From: Pseudomonas jinjuensis
Lineage (GTDB): Bacteria; Pseudomonadota; Gammaproteobacteria; Pseudomonadales; Pseudomonadaceae
Assembly: GCF_900103845.1 (NCBI RefSeq)
Contig: NZ_FNIJ01000014.1
Location: 62,001-126,000 of the forward strand
DNA length: 64,000 nt
Direction of reading: 5' to 3'
The notes beneath the pieces are model-generated. The model saw only the letters and a program-made list of their open reading frames with translations. It ran no database searches and was not told where the DNA came from. Every line of letters begins with the position of its first letter. Position 1 is the stretch's first letter. The position numbers were made by a program, and so were the translations under genes. This document shows positions 1-8,585 of this stretch, in pieces.

Positions 1-435
1 GGTGGGCTCGGGGCCGTCCTCGAACACGTGGCCGAGGTGGCCGCCGCAGCGCCGGCAGTGCACTTCGGTGCGGAGCATGCCGTAGCCGGTGTCGGTGCGG
101 GTGCCGACGGCGTTGTCCAGCGGCTGCCAGAAACTCGGCCAGCCGGTGCCGCTGTCGAACTTGGTCTTCGAGGAGAACAGCGGCAGCGCGCAGCCGGCGC
201 AGGCGAAGGTGCCGGCGCGGTGCTCGTCGTTGAGCGGGCTGCTCCAGGGCATCTCGGTGCCTTCCTTGCGCAGGATGGCGTAGCGCTCGGCGCCCAGGCG
301 CTTGCGCCATTCGGCATCGCTGTAGCTGACTTCGAAGCTTTCCTCGGCGCGGGCGCCGAACCCGGGCAGCAGGCCGAAGCCGAGCACCGCCGCGGCGGTG
401 GCTCCGGTCTGGAGAAATTGTCGTCTGGTGCTCAT
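1..435 (-). CDS. msrB: Peptide-methionine (R)-S-oxide reductase MsrB, Tat-type leader, 3' end outside window
   Basis: Reads from an ATG at 435 leftwards and runs off the window after about 145 codons; the family core is about 130-140 residues. The protein begins MSTRRQFLQTGATAAAVLGF, a twin-arginine signal followed by a hydrophobic stretch, so it is probably exported to the periplasm. The MsrB core is visible: the zinc-type CAGC motif, then GTGWPSFW and the second CRRCGGHLGHVFEDGP motif. The catalytic Cys normally lies further on (RYCINS-type motif) and is beyond the edge. The enzyme reduces methionine-R-sulfoxide in oxidised proteins. It faces away from the two-component system at 587. Family certain; periplasmic location inferred from the leader. 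Confidence 0.9.
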   Translation of the reverse strand, partial: MSTRRQFLQTGATAAAVLGFGLLPGFGARAEESFEVSYSDAEWRKRLGAERYAILRKEGTEMPWSSPLNDEHRAGTFACAGCALPLFSSKTKFDSGTGWPSFWQPLDNAVGTRTDTGYGMLRTEVHCRRCGGHLGHVFEDGPEPT

Positions 436-586
436 CGCGTCCTCCGCAGGGCGGTGGTGGTCGGGATGGCTTGCAGGCTATGGCCGCGGCGGTCGCGAAG
501 TCCTCACGGAGAGTTAAACAATTCGTGATACCTGCGCCGTCGGAAATTTCGCACAATGAAACGCAACGCCCGAAAGGAACGCCTCC

Positions 587-1303
587 ATGGATCAGCCTAG
601 ACGCGTCCTGCTGGTCGAGGACGACCAGCACATCGCCGACCTGCTCGCCCTGCACCTGCGCGACGAGAACCTGCAGGTGACCCACTGCGCCGACGGCAGC
701 GAAGGCCTGCGCCAGGTGGAGCAGGGCGGCTGGGACGCGCTGGTGCTGGACATCATGCTGCCCGGCGTCGACGGCCTGGAAATCTGCCGCCATGCGCGGG
801 CCATGGCGCGCTACACGCCGATCATCATCATCAGCGCGCGGGCCAGCGAGGTGCACCGCATCCTCGGCCTGGAGCTGGGCGCCGACGACTACCTGGCCAA
901 GCCGTTCTCGGTACTGGAACTGGTGGCGCGGGTCAGGGCGCTGCTGCGCCGCGCCGAGGCCATGGCGCGCAATGCACGGCTGGATGCCGGCAGCCTGTCG
1001 CTGGACGGGCTGTTCATCGATCCGCTGGCGCGGGAAGCCAGCCTCGACGGCCGCCGCCTCGACCTCACCCCGCGCGAATTCGACCTGCTGTACTTCTTCG
1101 CCCGCCAGCCAGGCAAGGTGTTCTCGCGCATGGACCTGCTGAACGCCGTGTGGGGCTACAACCACGAAGGCTACGAGCACACCGTCAACACCCACATCAA
1201 CCGCCTGCGCGCGAAGATCGAGGCCGACCCGCTGCAGCCGGCGCGGATCGTCACCGTCTGGGGCCGCGGCTACAAGTTCGCCGCGCCGGGGAGCGAAGCA
1301 TGA
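587..1303 (+). CDS. OmpR/PhoB-family response regulator
   Basis: A 238-residue regulator with an N-terminal receiver domain (about 5-118) and a C-terminal winged-helix DNA-binding domain (about 135-232). The acidic pocket is E11-D12-D13, the phosphoacceptor is D55 in LVLDIMLPG, and the conserved Ser (S83) and Lys (K105, in YLAKPF) are present. The wing region shows LTPREFDLLYFFA and VWGRGYKF, typical of OmpR/PhoB factors. It overlaps the downstream kinase start by four bases (ATGA), so the two are translationally coupled and must be partners. The stimulus cannot be read from the sequence. I could not match it to a named Pseudomonas system. Confidence 0.93.
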   Translation: MDQPRRVLLVEDDQHIADLLALHLRDENLQVTHCADGSEGLRQVEQGGWDALVLDIMLPGVDGLEICRHARAMARYTPIIIISARASEVHRILGLELGADDYLAKPFSVLELVARVRALLRRAEAMARNARLDAGSLSLDGLFIDPLAREASLDGRRLDLTPREFDLLYFFARQPGKVFSRMDLLNAVWGYNHEGYEHTVNTHINRLRAKIEADPLQPARIVTVWGRGYKFAAPGSEA

Positions 1304-2748
1304 GGCTGGGCCTGAGCCAGCGCCTGTCGCTGGTGTTCGCTGTGCTGCTGCTGGTCTCCAGCGGCACTTCCGTGTGGCTGCAGCTGCGCGCCAGCCAGAT
1401 GCGCGAGCTGGAAGTGGTGCAGGGACTGTCCCGCGACCTGGCCGCCACCATCGCCCGCGACAGCCACCTGAGCGATGCCGCCGGCGTGCGCCCGGACGCG
1501 GCGCGCGCGCTGTTCGGCCAGTTGATGGTGGTCAACCCCAGCGTCGAGCTGTACCTGCTCGGCGCCGACGGCCGCATCCTCGGCCACGCCGCGCCACCCG
1601 GCCGCCTGCGCCGCGAGCGGGTGGACCTGGCGCCGCTGCGGCGCTTCCTCGCCGGCGACATGCTGCCGATCCTCGGCGACGATCCGCGCAGCGCGGACGG
1701 GCGCAAGGTGTTCAGCGCCGCGCCGCTGCGGGTCGGCGGGCAGGACATGGGCTACGTCTACGTGGTGCTGCTCGGCGAGGAACACGACCGCCTGGCCCAG
1801 CGCGACGCCACCAGCCTGGTGCTGCGCACCGCGCTCTGGTCCCTCGGGCTGGTCGCGCTGCTCTGCCTCGTCGCCGGCCTGCTGGCCTTCGCCTGGATCA
1901 CCCGGCCGCTGCGCCAGCTCACCGAGCGGGTGCGCCAGTTCGACATCGACGCCACGCCGACCCCGCTGCCGCCGGCCCCGGAAGGCCTGCGCAACGACGA
2001 GATCGCCGTGCTCGACGGCGCCTTCCGGCAGATGGCGACCCGCCTCGGCGAGCAGTGGCGCACGCTGACCCGCCAGGACCAGGAACGCCGCGAACTGATC
2101 GCCAACATCTCCCACGACCTGCGCACGCCGCTGGCCTCGCTGCACGGCTACCTGGAAACCCTGCAGCTGAAGGACGCCAGCCTCGCCCCGGAGGAACGCC
2201 GGCGCTACCTCGGCATCGCCCTGGAACAGAGCCGCAAGGTCGGCGGCCTGGCGCAGTCGCTGTTCGAACTGGCGCGGCTGGAATACGGCTTCGTCAAGCC
2301 CGAGTGCGAGCCGTTCGCCCTCACCGACCTGGTGCAGGACGTGTTGCAGAAATTCGAACTGGCCGCCACCGAACGCCGCATCGCCCTGCACGCCCGCTTC
2401 GCCGAACCGCTGCCACCGGTATGCGCCGACCTCGGGCTGATCGAACGGGTGCTGACCAACCTCCTCGACAACGCCCTGCGCCATACGCCGCAAGGCGGGG
2501 CAGTGGAAGTCGCGCTGGAACGCAGGGGCGATGCGGTGGAGGTGACGGTCGCCGACAACGGCCCCGGCATCCCGCCGGAACTGCGCGAGGGCCTGTTCCA
2601 GCGCCCCTTCGACCTTGGCGGCGCTCGCCGCAGCGGCGGCCTGGGATTGCGCATCGTGCACAGCATCCTGCAACTGCATGGCAGCGAGATCGGGGTGGTG
2701 GACGAAGGACAGGGCGCGGCGTTCAGGTTTGCCTTGCCGGTGGTGTAG
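1300..2748 (+). CDS. Sensor histidine kinase (HAMP, HisKA, HATPase) paired with the 587-1303 regulator
   Basis: A 482-residue membrane kinase. TM1 is about residues 8-27, a periplasmic sensor of about 145 residues follows, and TM2 is about 176-199, leading into HAMP (ITRPLRQLTERV). The HisKA phosphoacceptor is H272 in IANISHDLRTPLASLHGY. The ATPase domain carries the N box (N391 in LLDNALRHTP), DNGPGIP and GGLGLRIVHS. The start at 1300 is chosen because it overlaps the regulator stop and because the upstream in-frame extension is only the regulator gene in another frame. The sensor domain has no recognisable metal or ligand motif, so the signal is unknown. A repeat-rich gap follows and no terminator is obvious. 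Confidence 0.93.
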   Translation: MRLGLSQRLSLVFAVLLLVSSGTSVWLQLRASQMRELEVVQGLSRDLAATIARDSHLSDAAGVRPDAARALFGQLMVVNPSVELYLLGADGRILGHAAPPGRLRRERVDLAPLRRFLAGDMLPILGDDPRSADGRKVFSAAPLRVGGQDMGYVYVVLLGEEHDRLAQRDATSLVLRTALWSLGLVALLCLVAGLLAFAWITRPLRQLTERVRQFDIDATPTPLPPAPEGLRNDEIAVLDGAFRQMATRLGEQWRTLTRQDQERRELIANISHDLRTPLASLHGYLETLQLKDASLAPEERRRYLGIALEQSRKVGGLAQSLFELARLEYGFVKPECEPFALTDLVQDVLQKFELAATERRIALHARFAEPLPPVCADLGLIERVLTNLLDNALRHTPQGGAVEVALERRGDAVEVTVADNGPGIPPELREGLFQRPFDLGGARRSGGLGLRIVHSILQLHGSEIGVVDEGQGAAFRFALPVV

Positions 2749-2808
2749 GAGCGCGCCGTGCGCGCGAGATGGGAACCCATCCCGTGACGCTCCGCGTCTC
2801 CATGGCCC

Positions 2809-2863
2809 GGACGCAGGAGCGTCCCTGGATGCGTTCCCACGCGGGAGCGTGGGAACGATGACG
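2809..2863. repeat. Dispersed 55-bp repeat with a GTTCCCACGC/GCGTGGGAAC hairpin, copy 1
   Basis: Begins CGGACGCAGGAGCGTCC and ends with the inverted repeat TTCCCACGCGGGAGCGTGGGAA. An almost identical copy lies at 24661-24714, and shorter variants of the hairpin occur near 15238 and 49221. It sits between genes in every case, as REP-type elements do. Confidence 0.75.
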
Positions 2864-2880
2864 AAGACCCCCGCACCCTT

Positions 2881-2946
2881 GTAGGAGCGCGCCATGCGCG
2901 CGACATATCGGCGGCGCCGGGGTTCGCGGGCATGGCCCGCTCCTAC
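2881..2946. repeat. REP/BIME-type inverted pair (GTAGGAGCGCGCCATGCGCGCGA)
   Basis: Two inverted copies of the Pseudomonas GTAGGAGC-GGGCCATGCCC-GCGA motif flank a short spacer. The left arm is a GCGCGCC variant and the right arm matches the standard form found at 15007, 24572 and 49309. No coding role. Confidence 0.8.
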
Positions 2947-3105
2947 AGGTTGTCCGGCGTTGGCTGGAGCATGGGATCGATGACGATTTCGCGGCAAAAC
3001 CTGCGCCATCCGCCAGCGCTATCTATGCTGGAGCGCGACAGGGCCGAGTCGAAACCACCTGTCTCTTCCCATTGACCGCTTAAGCATCCCGAGGGAGCGC
3101 CTGCC

Positions 3106-4839
3106 ATGCTCGAGCGCGCCAATCCGCAGAAGCGTGACAACGCCTTGCTCCGCACCTCGCCGAACCGCTGGGACTGGGCACTGCTGCCGCTGGTGCTGGC
3201 GGTATTGATGCTGCTGGCCTTCGGCGCGATGCAGATGACCCGGCCGTTCGAGGTCGGCGAGCCGTCGCCGATCTCGCTGGACCCGGAATACCTGCCGTAC
3301 TACCTGCTGCGCACCATCCTGCGGATGTTCACCGCGCTGGCGTTTTCGCTGCTGTTCAGCCTGATATTCGCCGCTATCGCCGCGAAATATCGCACCGCCG
3401 AGAAGGCCATGATCCCGCTGCTGGACATCCTCCAGTCGGTGCCGATCCTCGGTTTCCAGGCCATCGCCATCGCGCCCTTCATCGCGCTGTTCCCCGGCAA
3501 CGTGCTCGGTGTCGAGTGCGCGGCGATCTTCGCCATCTTCACCTCCCAGGCGTGGAACATGGCGTTCAGCCTGTACCAGTCGATGCGCAACGTGCCGGCC
3601 GAATTGAACGAGGCGGCGCGGGTGTTCCGGCTGTCCGGCTGGCAGCGCTTCTGGCGCCTGGAGCTGCCGTTCGCCATGCCGGGGCTGCTGTGGAACATGA
3701 TGATGTCGATGTCCGGCGGCTGGTTCTTCCTGGTCGCCGCCGAGGCGATCTCGGTGGCCAACCAGGACATCAAGCTGCCCGGCATCGGTTCCTACATCGC
3801 TGTCGCCATCGACGAGCGCGACAGTGGCGCCATCGCCTGGGCCATCGGCGCGATGCTCGGTGGCATCCTGCTCTACGACCAGCTGTTCTTCCGCCCGCTG
3901 CTGGCCTGGGCGGACAAGTTCCGCTTCGAGGAATCCCAGGGCGAGACGGCGCAGCAATCCTGGCTGCTGGCCTGGGTCCGCCAGAGCAGCTGGGTCAGCG
4001 TGCTGGCCGGCCGCTTCTGGGCGCTGCTGCGCGGCACGCTGGGCTGGTTCAGCCTGGGTAACGACGATGGCGCTGTCGCCGCTGCAGCGCAGGAGAAAAA
4101 CTCGCCGTGGCCGCGGGTGTGGGACGCGCTGTTGCTGCTGCTTTCCCTGGCGGCGGTGGTCCAGCTGGTGCTGTTCATCCACAGCGACGTCGGCTGGGGC
4201 GAGGCGGCGCGGGTGGTCGGGCTGGGCTTCATCACCCTGCTGCGGGTGCTGCTGCTGATCGCCCTGGCCTCGCTGGTGTGGGTGCCGATCGCCGTGTGGA
4301 TCGGCCTGCGGCCGCAGTATTCCCAGCGCGTGCAGGCGCTGGCGCAGTTCCTCGCGGCGTTCCCGGTGAACCTGCTGTTCCCGCTGGTGGTGTTCGTGCT
4401 GGTGAGCCTGCAGCTGAACCCGAACATCTGGCTCAGCCCGCTGATGGTGTTCGGCACCCAGTGGTACATCCTGTTCAACGTGGTGGCCGGCGCGTCGGCG
4501 ATTCCCAACGAGCTGCGCCTGGCCGCCGACAACCTCGGCCTGCGCGGCTGGCTGAGGTGGAAGCGCGTCTACCTGCCGGCGATATTGCCCAGCTACGTCA
4601 CCGGCGCCATCACCGCCAGCGGCGGCTCGTGGAACGCCAGCATCGTCGCCGAGTACGTCAGCTGGGGCCAGACCACCCTGGTGGCGGACGGCCTCGGCAG
4701 CTATATCCGCGAGATGACCGCCACCGGCGACTTCCACCGCATCGCCCTGGGCATCGGCGTGATGTGCATATTCGTGATGCTGTTGAACCGTTTCTTCTGG
4801 CGCCGGCTGTACCTGCTGGCCGAAGACCGCAGCCGCTGA
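3106..4839 (+). CDS. ABC transporter permease with two fused SsuC/NrtB-type transmembrane domains
   Basis: A 577-residue inner-membrane protein built from two tandem binding-protein-dependent permease domains: about 70-280 and about 370-565, each with five or six hydrophobic segments. Each half has the EAA loop that docks the ATPase, with NEAARVFRLSGWQRFWRLELP in the first and LRLAADNLGLRGWLRWKRVYLP in the second. A soluble linker of about 70 residues separates them. A ribosome-binding site (GAGGGAGCG) precedes the ATG. Eight bases separate it from the ATPase gene, so they form an operon. The domain type is shared with nitrate, sulfonate and taurine importers. No binding-protein gene is adjacent, so the substrate is unknown. 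Confidence 0.9.
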   Translation: MLERANPQKRDNALLRTSPNRWDWALLPLVLAVLMLLAFGAMQMTRPFEVGEPSPISLDPEYLPYYLLRTILRMFTALAFSLLFSLIFAAIAAKYRTAEKAMIPLLDILQSVPILGFQAIAIAPFIALFPGNVLGVECAAIFAIFTSQAWNMAFSLYQSMRNVPAELNEAARVFRLSGWQRFWRLELPFAMPGLLWNMMMSMSGGWFFLVAAEAISVANQDIKLPGIGSYIAVAIDERDSGAIAWAIGAMLGGILLYDQLFFRPLLAWADKFRFEESQGETAQQSWLLAWVRQSSWVSVLAGRFWALLRGTLGWFSLGNDDGAVAAAAQEKNSPWPRVWDALLLLLSLAAVVQLVLFIHSDVGWGEAARVVGLGFITLLRVLLLIALASLVWVPIAVWIGLRPQYSQRVQALAQFLAAFPVNLLFPLVVFVLVSLQLNPNIWLSPLMVFGTQWYILFNVVAGASAIPNELRLAADNLGLRGWLRWKRVYLPAILPSYVTGAITASGGSWNASIVAEYVSWGQTTLVADGLGSYIREMTATGDFHRIALGIGVMCIFVMLLNRFFWRRLYLLAEDRSR

Positions 4840-4847
4840 GGAACGCC

Positions 4848-6149
4848 ATGAGCGAAAACGCATTGATCGAACTGAAGGGGGTGGCGAAGTCGTTCCGCGC
4901 GGCGGACGGCAGCGCGCGCACGGTGCTGGAGGCGGTGGACTTCCGCCTGGAATCGGGGGAGATCGTCGCGCTGCTCGGCCGTTCCGGCTCGGGCAAGTCC
5001 ACCCTGCTGCGCATCATCGCCGGGCTGATTCCCGCCGACGGCGGCCAGGCCAGCTATCGCGGGCGGCCGATCCACGCGCCGGTGCCGGGCATCGCCATGG
5101 TCTTCCAGTCCTTCGCGCTGTTCCCCTGGCTGACCGTGCAGCAGAACGTCGAGCTCGGCCTGGAGGCCCAGGGCGTGGCGCCGGCCGAGCGCGAGCAGCG
5201 CGCCGACGCGGTGCTCGAACTGATCGGCCTCGCCGGCTTCGGCGGCGCGCTGCCGCGCGAGCTGTCCGGCGGCATGAAGCAGCGCGTGGGGATCGCCCGC
5301 GCGCTGGTCACCAATCCCGACGTGCTGCTGATGGACGAAGCCTTCTCGGCGCTCGACGTGCTCACCGGCGAGACGCTGCGCGACGACATGCTGGAGCTGT
5401 GGGAAGAGAGCAGGATTCCCACCAAGGGCATCCTCATCGTCTCCCACAACATCGAGGAAGCGGTGATGATGGCCGACCGCATCATCATCCTGTCGAGCAA
5501 TCCCGGGCGCATCCGCAGCGAGATACGCAATCGCCTGCCGCGCCCGCGGGACATCGATTCAGCCGAGGTCCGCGCACTGATCGACGAGGTCTACGGCCTG
5601 ATGACCATGCGCCCGGCGGCGGAACCGGCGACCGGTCCGGCGCGGCCGCTGCCCATTGGCTACCGCCTGCCGCAGGCCGATATCGAGCGCATCAACAGCG
5701 TGCTGGAGCTGCTGGCGGATTCGCCGTTCGACGGCCGCGCCGACCTGCCGCAGCTGGCCGAGGAAGCCGAGCTGTCCGACGAGGAACTGTTCCCCGCCTA
5801 CGAGGCGCTCGGCCTTTTGCGCCTGGCCCACGTCGAGAAGGGCGACATCGCCCTGACCGCCCTCGGCCGGCACTACGTCGAGGCGGACCCGGCGCTGCGC
5901 CAGGAAATCTTCGGCCGGCAACTGCTCGCCCATGTGCCGCTGGCCGCGCACATCCGCCGCAGCCTGGAGCAGGAAGCCGGCGGCGAGCTGCCGGAAAAGC
6001 CCTTCCTCGATGCGCTGGAGGACGAACTCGGCAGCCAGGAAGGCCGCCGGGTCATGGGCGTGGTGGTGGAGTGGGGGCGCTACGGCGCGGTGTTCGAGTA
6101 CGACTTCCATACCGGCCGGCTGGAGCTGCCGGGGGCGGACGAGGAGTGA
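4848..6149 (+). CDS. ABC transporter ATPase with C-terminal AAA-associated domain
   Basis: A 433-residue protein. The first 250 residues are an NrtD/SsuB-type ATPase: Walker A GRSGSGKST, Q loop FQSFALFPWL, signature LSGGMKQRVGIARAL, Walker B VLLMDEAFSALD, and the switch histidine in IVSHNIEEA. Residues about 285-430 are a separate C-terminal domain (from PIGYRLPQADIERINSVL onward) that resembles the AAA-associated ABC_C domain seen on some of these importers; its role is thought to be regulatory. The ATG at 4848 is chosen because it begins the ATPase fold directly after the permease stop. It energises the fused permease at 3106. Confidence 0.9.
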   Translation: MSENALIELKGVAKSFRAADGSARTVLEAVDFRLESGEIVALLGRSGSGKSTLLRIIAGLIPADGGQASYRGRPIHAPVPGIAMVFQSFALFPWLTVQQNVELGLEAQGVAPAEREQRADAVLELIGLAGFGGALPRELSGGMKQRVGIARALVTNPDVLLMDEAFSALDVLTGETLRDDMLELWEESRIPTKGILIVSHNIEEAVMMADRIIILSSNPGRIRSEIRNRLPRPRDIDSAEVRALIDEVYGLMTMRPAAEPATGPARPLPIGYRLPQADIERINSVLELLADSPFDGRADLPQLAEEAELSDEELFPAYEALGLLRLAHVEKGDIALTALGRHYVEADPALRQEIFGRQLLAHVPLAAHIRRSLEQEAGGELPEKPFLDALEDELGSQEGRRVMGVVVEWGRYGAVFEYDFHTGRLELPGADEE

Positions 6150-6151
6150 CG

Positions 6152-6173
6152 CGGCGCCGGCTACCCGGCGCCG
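6152..6173. terminator. Convergent GC-rich hairpin between the ABC operon and the permease gene
   Basis: A perfect nine-base stem (CGGCGCCGG / CCGGCGCCG) with loop CTAC lies between two stop codons that face each other. There is no T-run on either side, so it may act as a weak terminator or only as an RNA-end stabiliser. Confidence 0.45.
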
Positions 6174-6184
6174 TCTAACGCGTT

Positions 6185-7855
6185 TCAGTGCACCAGCATT
6201 CCGGTGAACACGTACGCCTGCAGCAGGGTGATCACCCCGATGATGGCGGCGAAGATGATGCTGTGCTTGAGGGTGAAGCGGAACAGGTCGGATTCCTTGC
6301 CGACCATGCCGGTCGCCGCGCAGGCCACGGCGATGGACTGCGGCGAGATCATCTTGCCGGTCACCCCGCCGGTGCTGTTGGCCGCCACCAGCAGGGTGTC
6401 GTTGACACCGATCTGGTGCGCGGTGGTGCCCTGCAGCGAGCCGAACAGCGCATTCGACGAGGTATCCGAACCGGTGAGGAACACCCCGAGCCAGCCGAGG
6501 AACGGCGAGAAGAACGGGAACATCGCGCCGGTTCCGGCCAGCACCAGCGCCAGGGTGGTGGACATCCCCGAGTAGTTGGTGACGAAGGCGAACGCCAGCA
6601 CCATGCCGATGGTGGTCACCGGCCACTTCAGGTCCCAGAGCGTCTCGCCGAAGGTGAGCAGGCCGGTCTTCGGGCTGATCCGCAGGAAGATCATCGAGAC
6701 GATGGCCGAGGCGAGGATCGCGCTGCCGGTGGCCGCCAGCGGGTCGAACTTGAATACCGCGGCGATCGGCGTCGGGTGGGCGACGATGGGCGCGGCTTTC
6801 ACCACCAGCAGGTCGAGGTGCGGGATGGCGAAGTTGAACACGAACGCGTGCAGCACGCCGTCGGGGAGGAACATCGCCTTGAACGGCTTCAGCGTCCACA
6901 GGGTCACCAGCGCGGTGAGGATCAGGAACGGTGACCAGGCCTTGAGGATTTCGCCGCCGCTGTAGGGCAGCGATTCCCGTGGCGCCGGCCCGCCGAGCAC
7001 CGCGGCGCCGCCGGAGACCTCAACCACATCGGCGGCGCCGGCCGGCTGCCAGACCTTCAGGAACAGCGTCAGGCAGACGATGCTGATCAGCGCCGAGGTG
7101 ATGTCCGGCAGTTCCGGGCCGATGAAGTTGGAGGTGAAGTACTGGCTCACCGCGAAGCTGCCGCCGGCCACCAGCGCCGCCGGCCAGGTCTCGCGGATGC
7201 CGCGCATGCCGTCCATCACGAACACCAGCCAGAACGGCACGATCAGCGACAGCAGCGGCAATTGCCGCCCGGCCATGGCGCCGATCTTGAAGGCGTCGAT
7301 GCCGGACACCTGTCCGGCCACCAGCACCGGCGTGCCGAGGGCGCCGAAGGCCACCGGCGCGGTGTTGGCGATCAGGCACAGCCCGGCGGCGTAGAGCGGG
7401 TTGAAGCCGAGCCCGACGAGGATCGCCGCGGTGATCGCCACCGGCGTGCCGAAGCCCGCCGCACCTTCGAGGAAGGCGCCGAAGGAGAAGCCGATCAGCA
7501 GCATCTGCAGGCGCTGGTCCGAGGTGATGGACATGACCGACTGGCGGATGATCTCGAACTGGCCGCTCTTCACCGACAGCTTGTAGAGGAACACCGCCGC
7601 GATGATGATCCAGGCGATCGGCCAGAGCCCGAAGATGAAGCCGTAGAAGGCCGAGGCCAGCGCCTTGTCCAGCGGCATGCCGTAGGCGGTGACGGCGACG
7701 ACGATCGCCAGGACCAGGGTGATGGTGCCGGCGACGTGGCCCTTCATGCGGAACACGGCGAGGGCGAGGAAGAAGAACAGGATGGGGATCAGTGCCACCA
7801 GGGCGGACAAGCCCAGGCTGCCGAGCGGGGTGTAGACCTGTTGCCAAGTTTCCAT
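6185..7855 (-). CDS. LctP-family L-lactate/glycolate permease (LldP/GlcA type)
   Basis: A 556-residue polytopic inner-membrane carrier with about 12-14 hydrophobic segments. It begins [20 protein letters not shown] and contains family signatures [33 protein letters not shown] and [16 protein letters not shown]. The family imports L-lactate, D-lactate or glycolate with protons. It lies downstream of glcG on the same strand, as glcA does in the E. coli glc operon, so glycolate uptake is the likely role here; sequence alone does not separate it from a lactate permease. The 324-bp gap and a BIME between it and glcG suggest a separate or attenuated transcript. The start at 7855 follows the family N-terminus. 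Confidence 0.9.
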   Translation of the reverse strand: METWQQVYTPLGSLGLSALVALIPILFFFLALAVFRMKGHVAGTITLVLAIVVAVTAYGMPLDKALASAFYGFIFGLWPIAWIIIAAVFLYKLSVKSGQFEIIRQSVMSITSDQRLQMLLIGFSFGAFLEGAAGFGTPVAITAAILVGLGFNPLYAAGLCLIANTAPVAFGALGTPVLVAGQVSGIDAFKIGAMAGRQLPLLSLIVPFWLVFVMDGMRGIRETWPAALVAGGSFAVSQYFTSNFIGPELPDITSALISIVCLTLFLKVWQPAGAADVVEVSGGAAVLGGPAPRESLPYSGGEILKAWSPFLILTALVTLWTLKPFKAMFLPDGVLHAFVFNFAIPHLDLLVVKAAPIVAHPTPIAAVFKFDPLAATGSAILASAIVSMIFLRISPKTGLLTFGETLWDLKWPVTTIGMVLAFAFVTNYSGMSTTLALVLAGTGAMFPFFSPFLGWLGVFLTGSDTSSNALFGSLQGTTAHQIGVNDTLLVAANSTGGVTGKMISPQSIAVACAATGMVGKESDLFRFTLKHSIIFAAIIGVITLLQAYVFTGMLVH

Positions 7856-7983
7856 GTGCGCGACCTCTTCTTGTTCTTGGGGGAATGTGGGGTGGGTCGG
7901 TCTTGCCTGTTGTCTATTGCGGGGTGTCGCGGGCATGGCCCGCTCCTACGGTTCCGGCGGGACTACGTGGGAACGTGCGTACC

Positions 7984-8075
7984 TGTAGGAGCCAGCTTGC
8001 TGGCGATCCGCGGTTTCATTCGGACCACGGCATTGCCGGCTGGCACGGTTGATCGCCAGCAAGCTGGCTCCTACA
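7984..8075. repeat. REP/BIME inverted pair (TGTAGGAGCCAGCTTGCTGGCGATC)
   Basis: About 25 bases are repeated in inverted orientation at both ends of a 92-bp unit: TGTAGGAGCCAGCTTGCTGG on the left and CCAGCAAGCTGGCTCCTACA on the right. This is the AGCTTGCT variant of the Pseudomonas repeat family. Confidence 0.85.
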
Positions 8076-8099
8076 CGTATGGCGCAGGCAACGGGTAGG

Positions 8100-8125
8100 G
8101 CGGATAACGCGCCAGCGTTATCCGC
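8100..8125. repeat. Short hairpin repeat GCGGATAACGC/GCGTTATCCGC
   Basis: A perfect 11-base inverted repeat with a four-base loop. A related GCGGATAACGC hairpin recurs at about 49580, so this is a dispersed element rather than a gene-specific terminator. Confidence 0.6.
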
Positions 8126-8179
8126 CAGCTCATTCCCCCGGCGGCCCATGGTTCCACTGCGACCCCGGCGCCGTGCACT

Positions 8180-8581
8180 TCACAGCGCGGCCACTCCGGC
8201 TTTCGCCACCTGGGCGTCCTCGCCCGAGCGGACGCCGGACACGCCGACCGCGCCGATCACCTGGCCGTCGACCAGCAGCGGCACGCCGCCTTCGAGCATG
8301 CCGTTGAGCAGCGGTACGGAGAGGAAGGCGGTGCGTCCGCCGTTGATCATTTCCTCGTAGGAACGCGACTCGCGGCGGCCGAGGGCGGCGCAGCGGGCCT
8401 TTTCCACGGCGATGTAGGCGCTGGCCGGCGCGCCGCCGTCGAGGCGTTCGAGGGCCAGCGGGTGGCCGCCGTCGTCGACCACCGCGATGCTCACCGCCCA
8501 CTGGTGGGCCTGGGCTTCGGCGCGGGCGGCGGCGAGGATGCGGGTGACTTCCTCCTGGGTCAGTACGGCTTTGCTGTGCAT
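8180..8581 (-). CDS. glcG: GlcG/HbpS-family heme-binding protein
   Basis: A 133-residue single-domain GlcG/HbpS protein. Family features include AVVDDGGHPLALERLDGG near the N-terminus, AYIAVEKARCAA, and GGVPLLVDGQVIGAVGVSG. It lies four bases after glcF in the glcDEFG order, so it is co-transcribed with glycolate oxidase. Its biochemical role in glycolate oxidation is not established; related proteins bind heme or cobalamin. No signal peptide is seen. Confidence 0.92.
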   Translation of the reverse strand: MHSKAVLTQEEVTRILAAARAEAQAHQWAVSIAVVDDGGHPLALERLDGGAPASAYIAVEKARCAALGRRESRSYEEMINGGRTAFLSVPLLNGMLEGGVPLLVDGQVIGAVGVSGVRSGEDAQVAKAGVAAL

Positions 8582-8585
8582 GGCG

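Larger units (their letters stand above)
2749..3105. other. 357-bp intergenic region with repeat elements
   Basis: The gap between the kinase and the ABC transporter holds two REP-like inverted structures and one 55-bp element that recurs at 24661. The final 100 bases before 3106 are probably the promoter and leader of the transporter genes, but I see no convincing -35/-10 pair. No coding sequence is supported here. Confidence 0.6.
7856..8179. other. 324-bp intergenic region between permease and glcG, mostly repeats
   Basis: Holds a single REP half near 7930-7951, a long inverted pair at 7984-8075 and a small hairpin at 8100-8125. The permease ribosome-binding site and promoter must lie close to 7856-7930. 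No open frame here has coding character. Confidence 0.6.

Noticed and set aside
1270-3009. Long minus-strand frame opposite the sensor kinase
   Set aside because: Low-complexity Ala/Gly/Gln/His composition and no ribosome-binding site; the kinase on the other strand is unambiguous.
3019-4863. 614-codon minus-strand frame opposite the ABC permease
   Set aside because: Gln/His/Arg-rich translation typical of the complement of membrane-protein codons; no domain.
6185-7855. Naming the permease lldP
   Set aside because: No lldD or lldR is nearby and the gene lies next to glcDEFG; lactate and glycolate permeases cannot be separated by eye, so no symbol is given.
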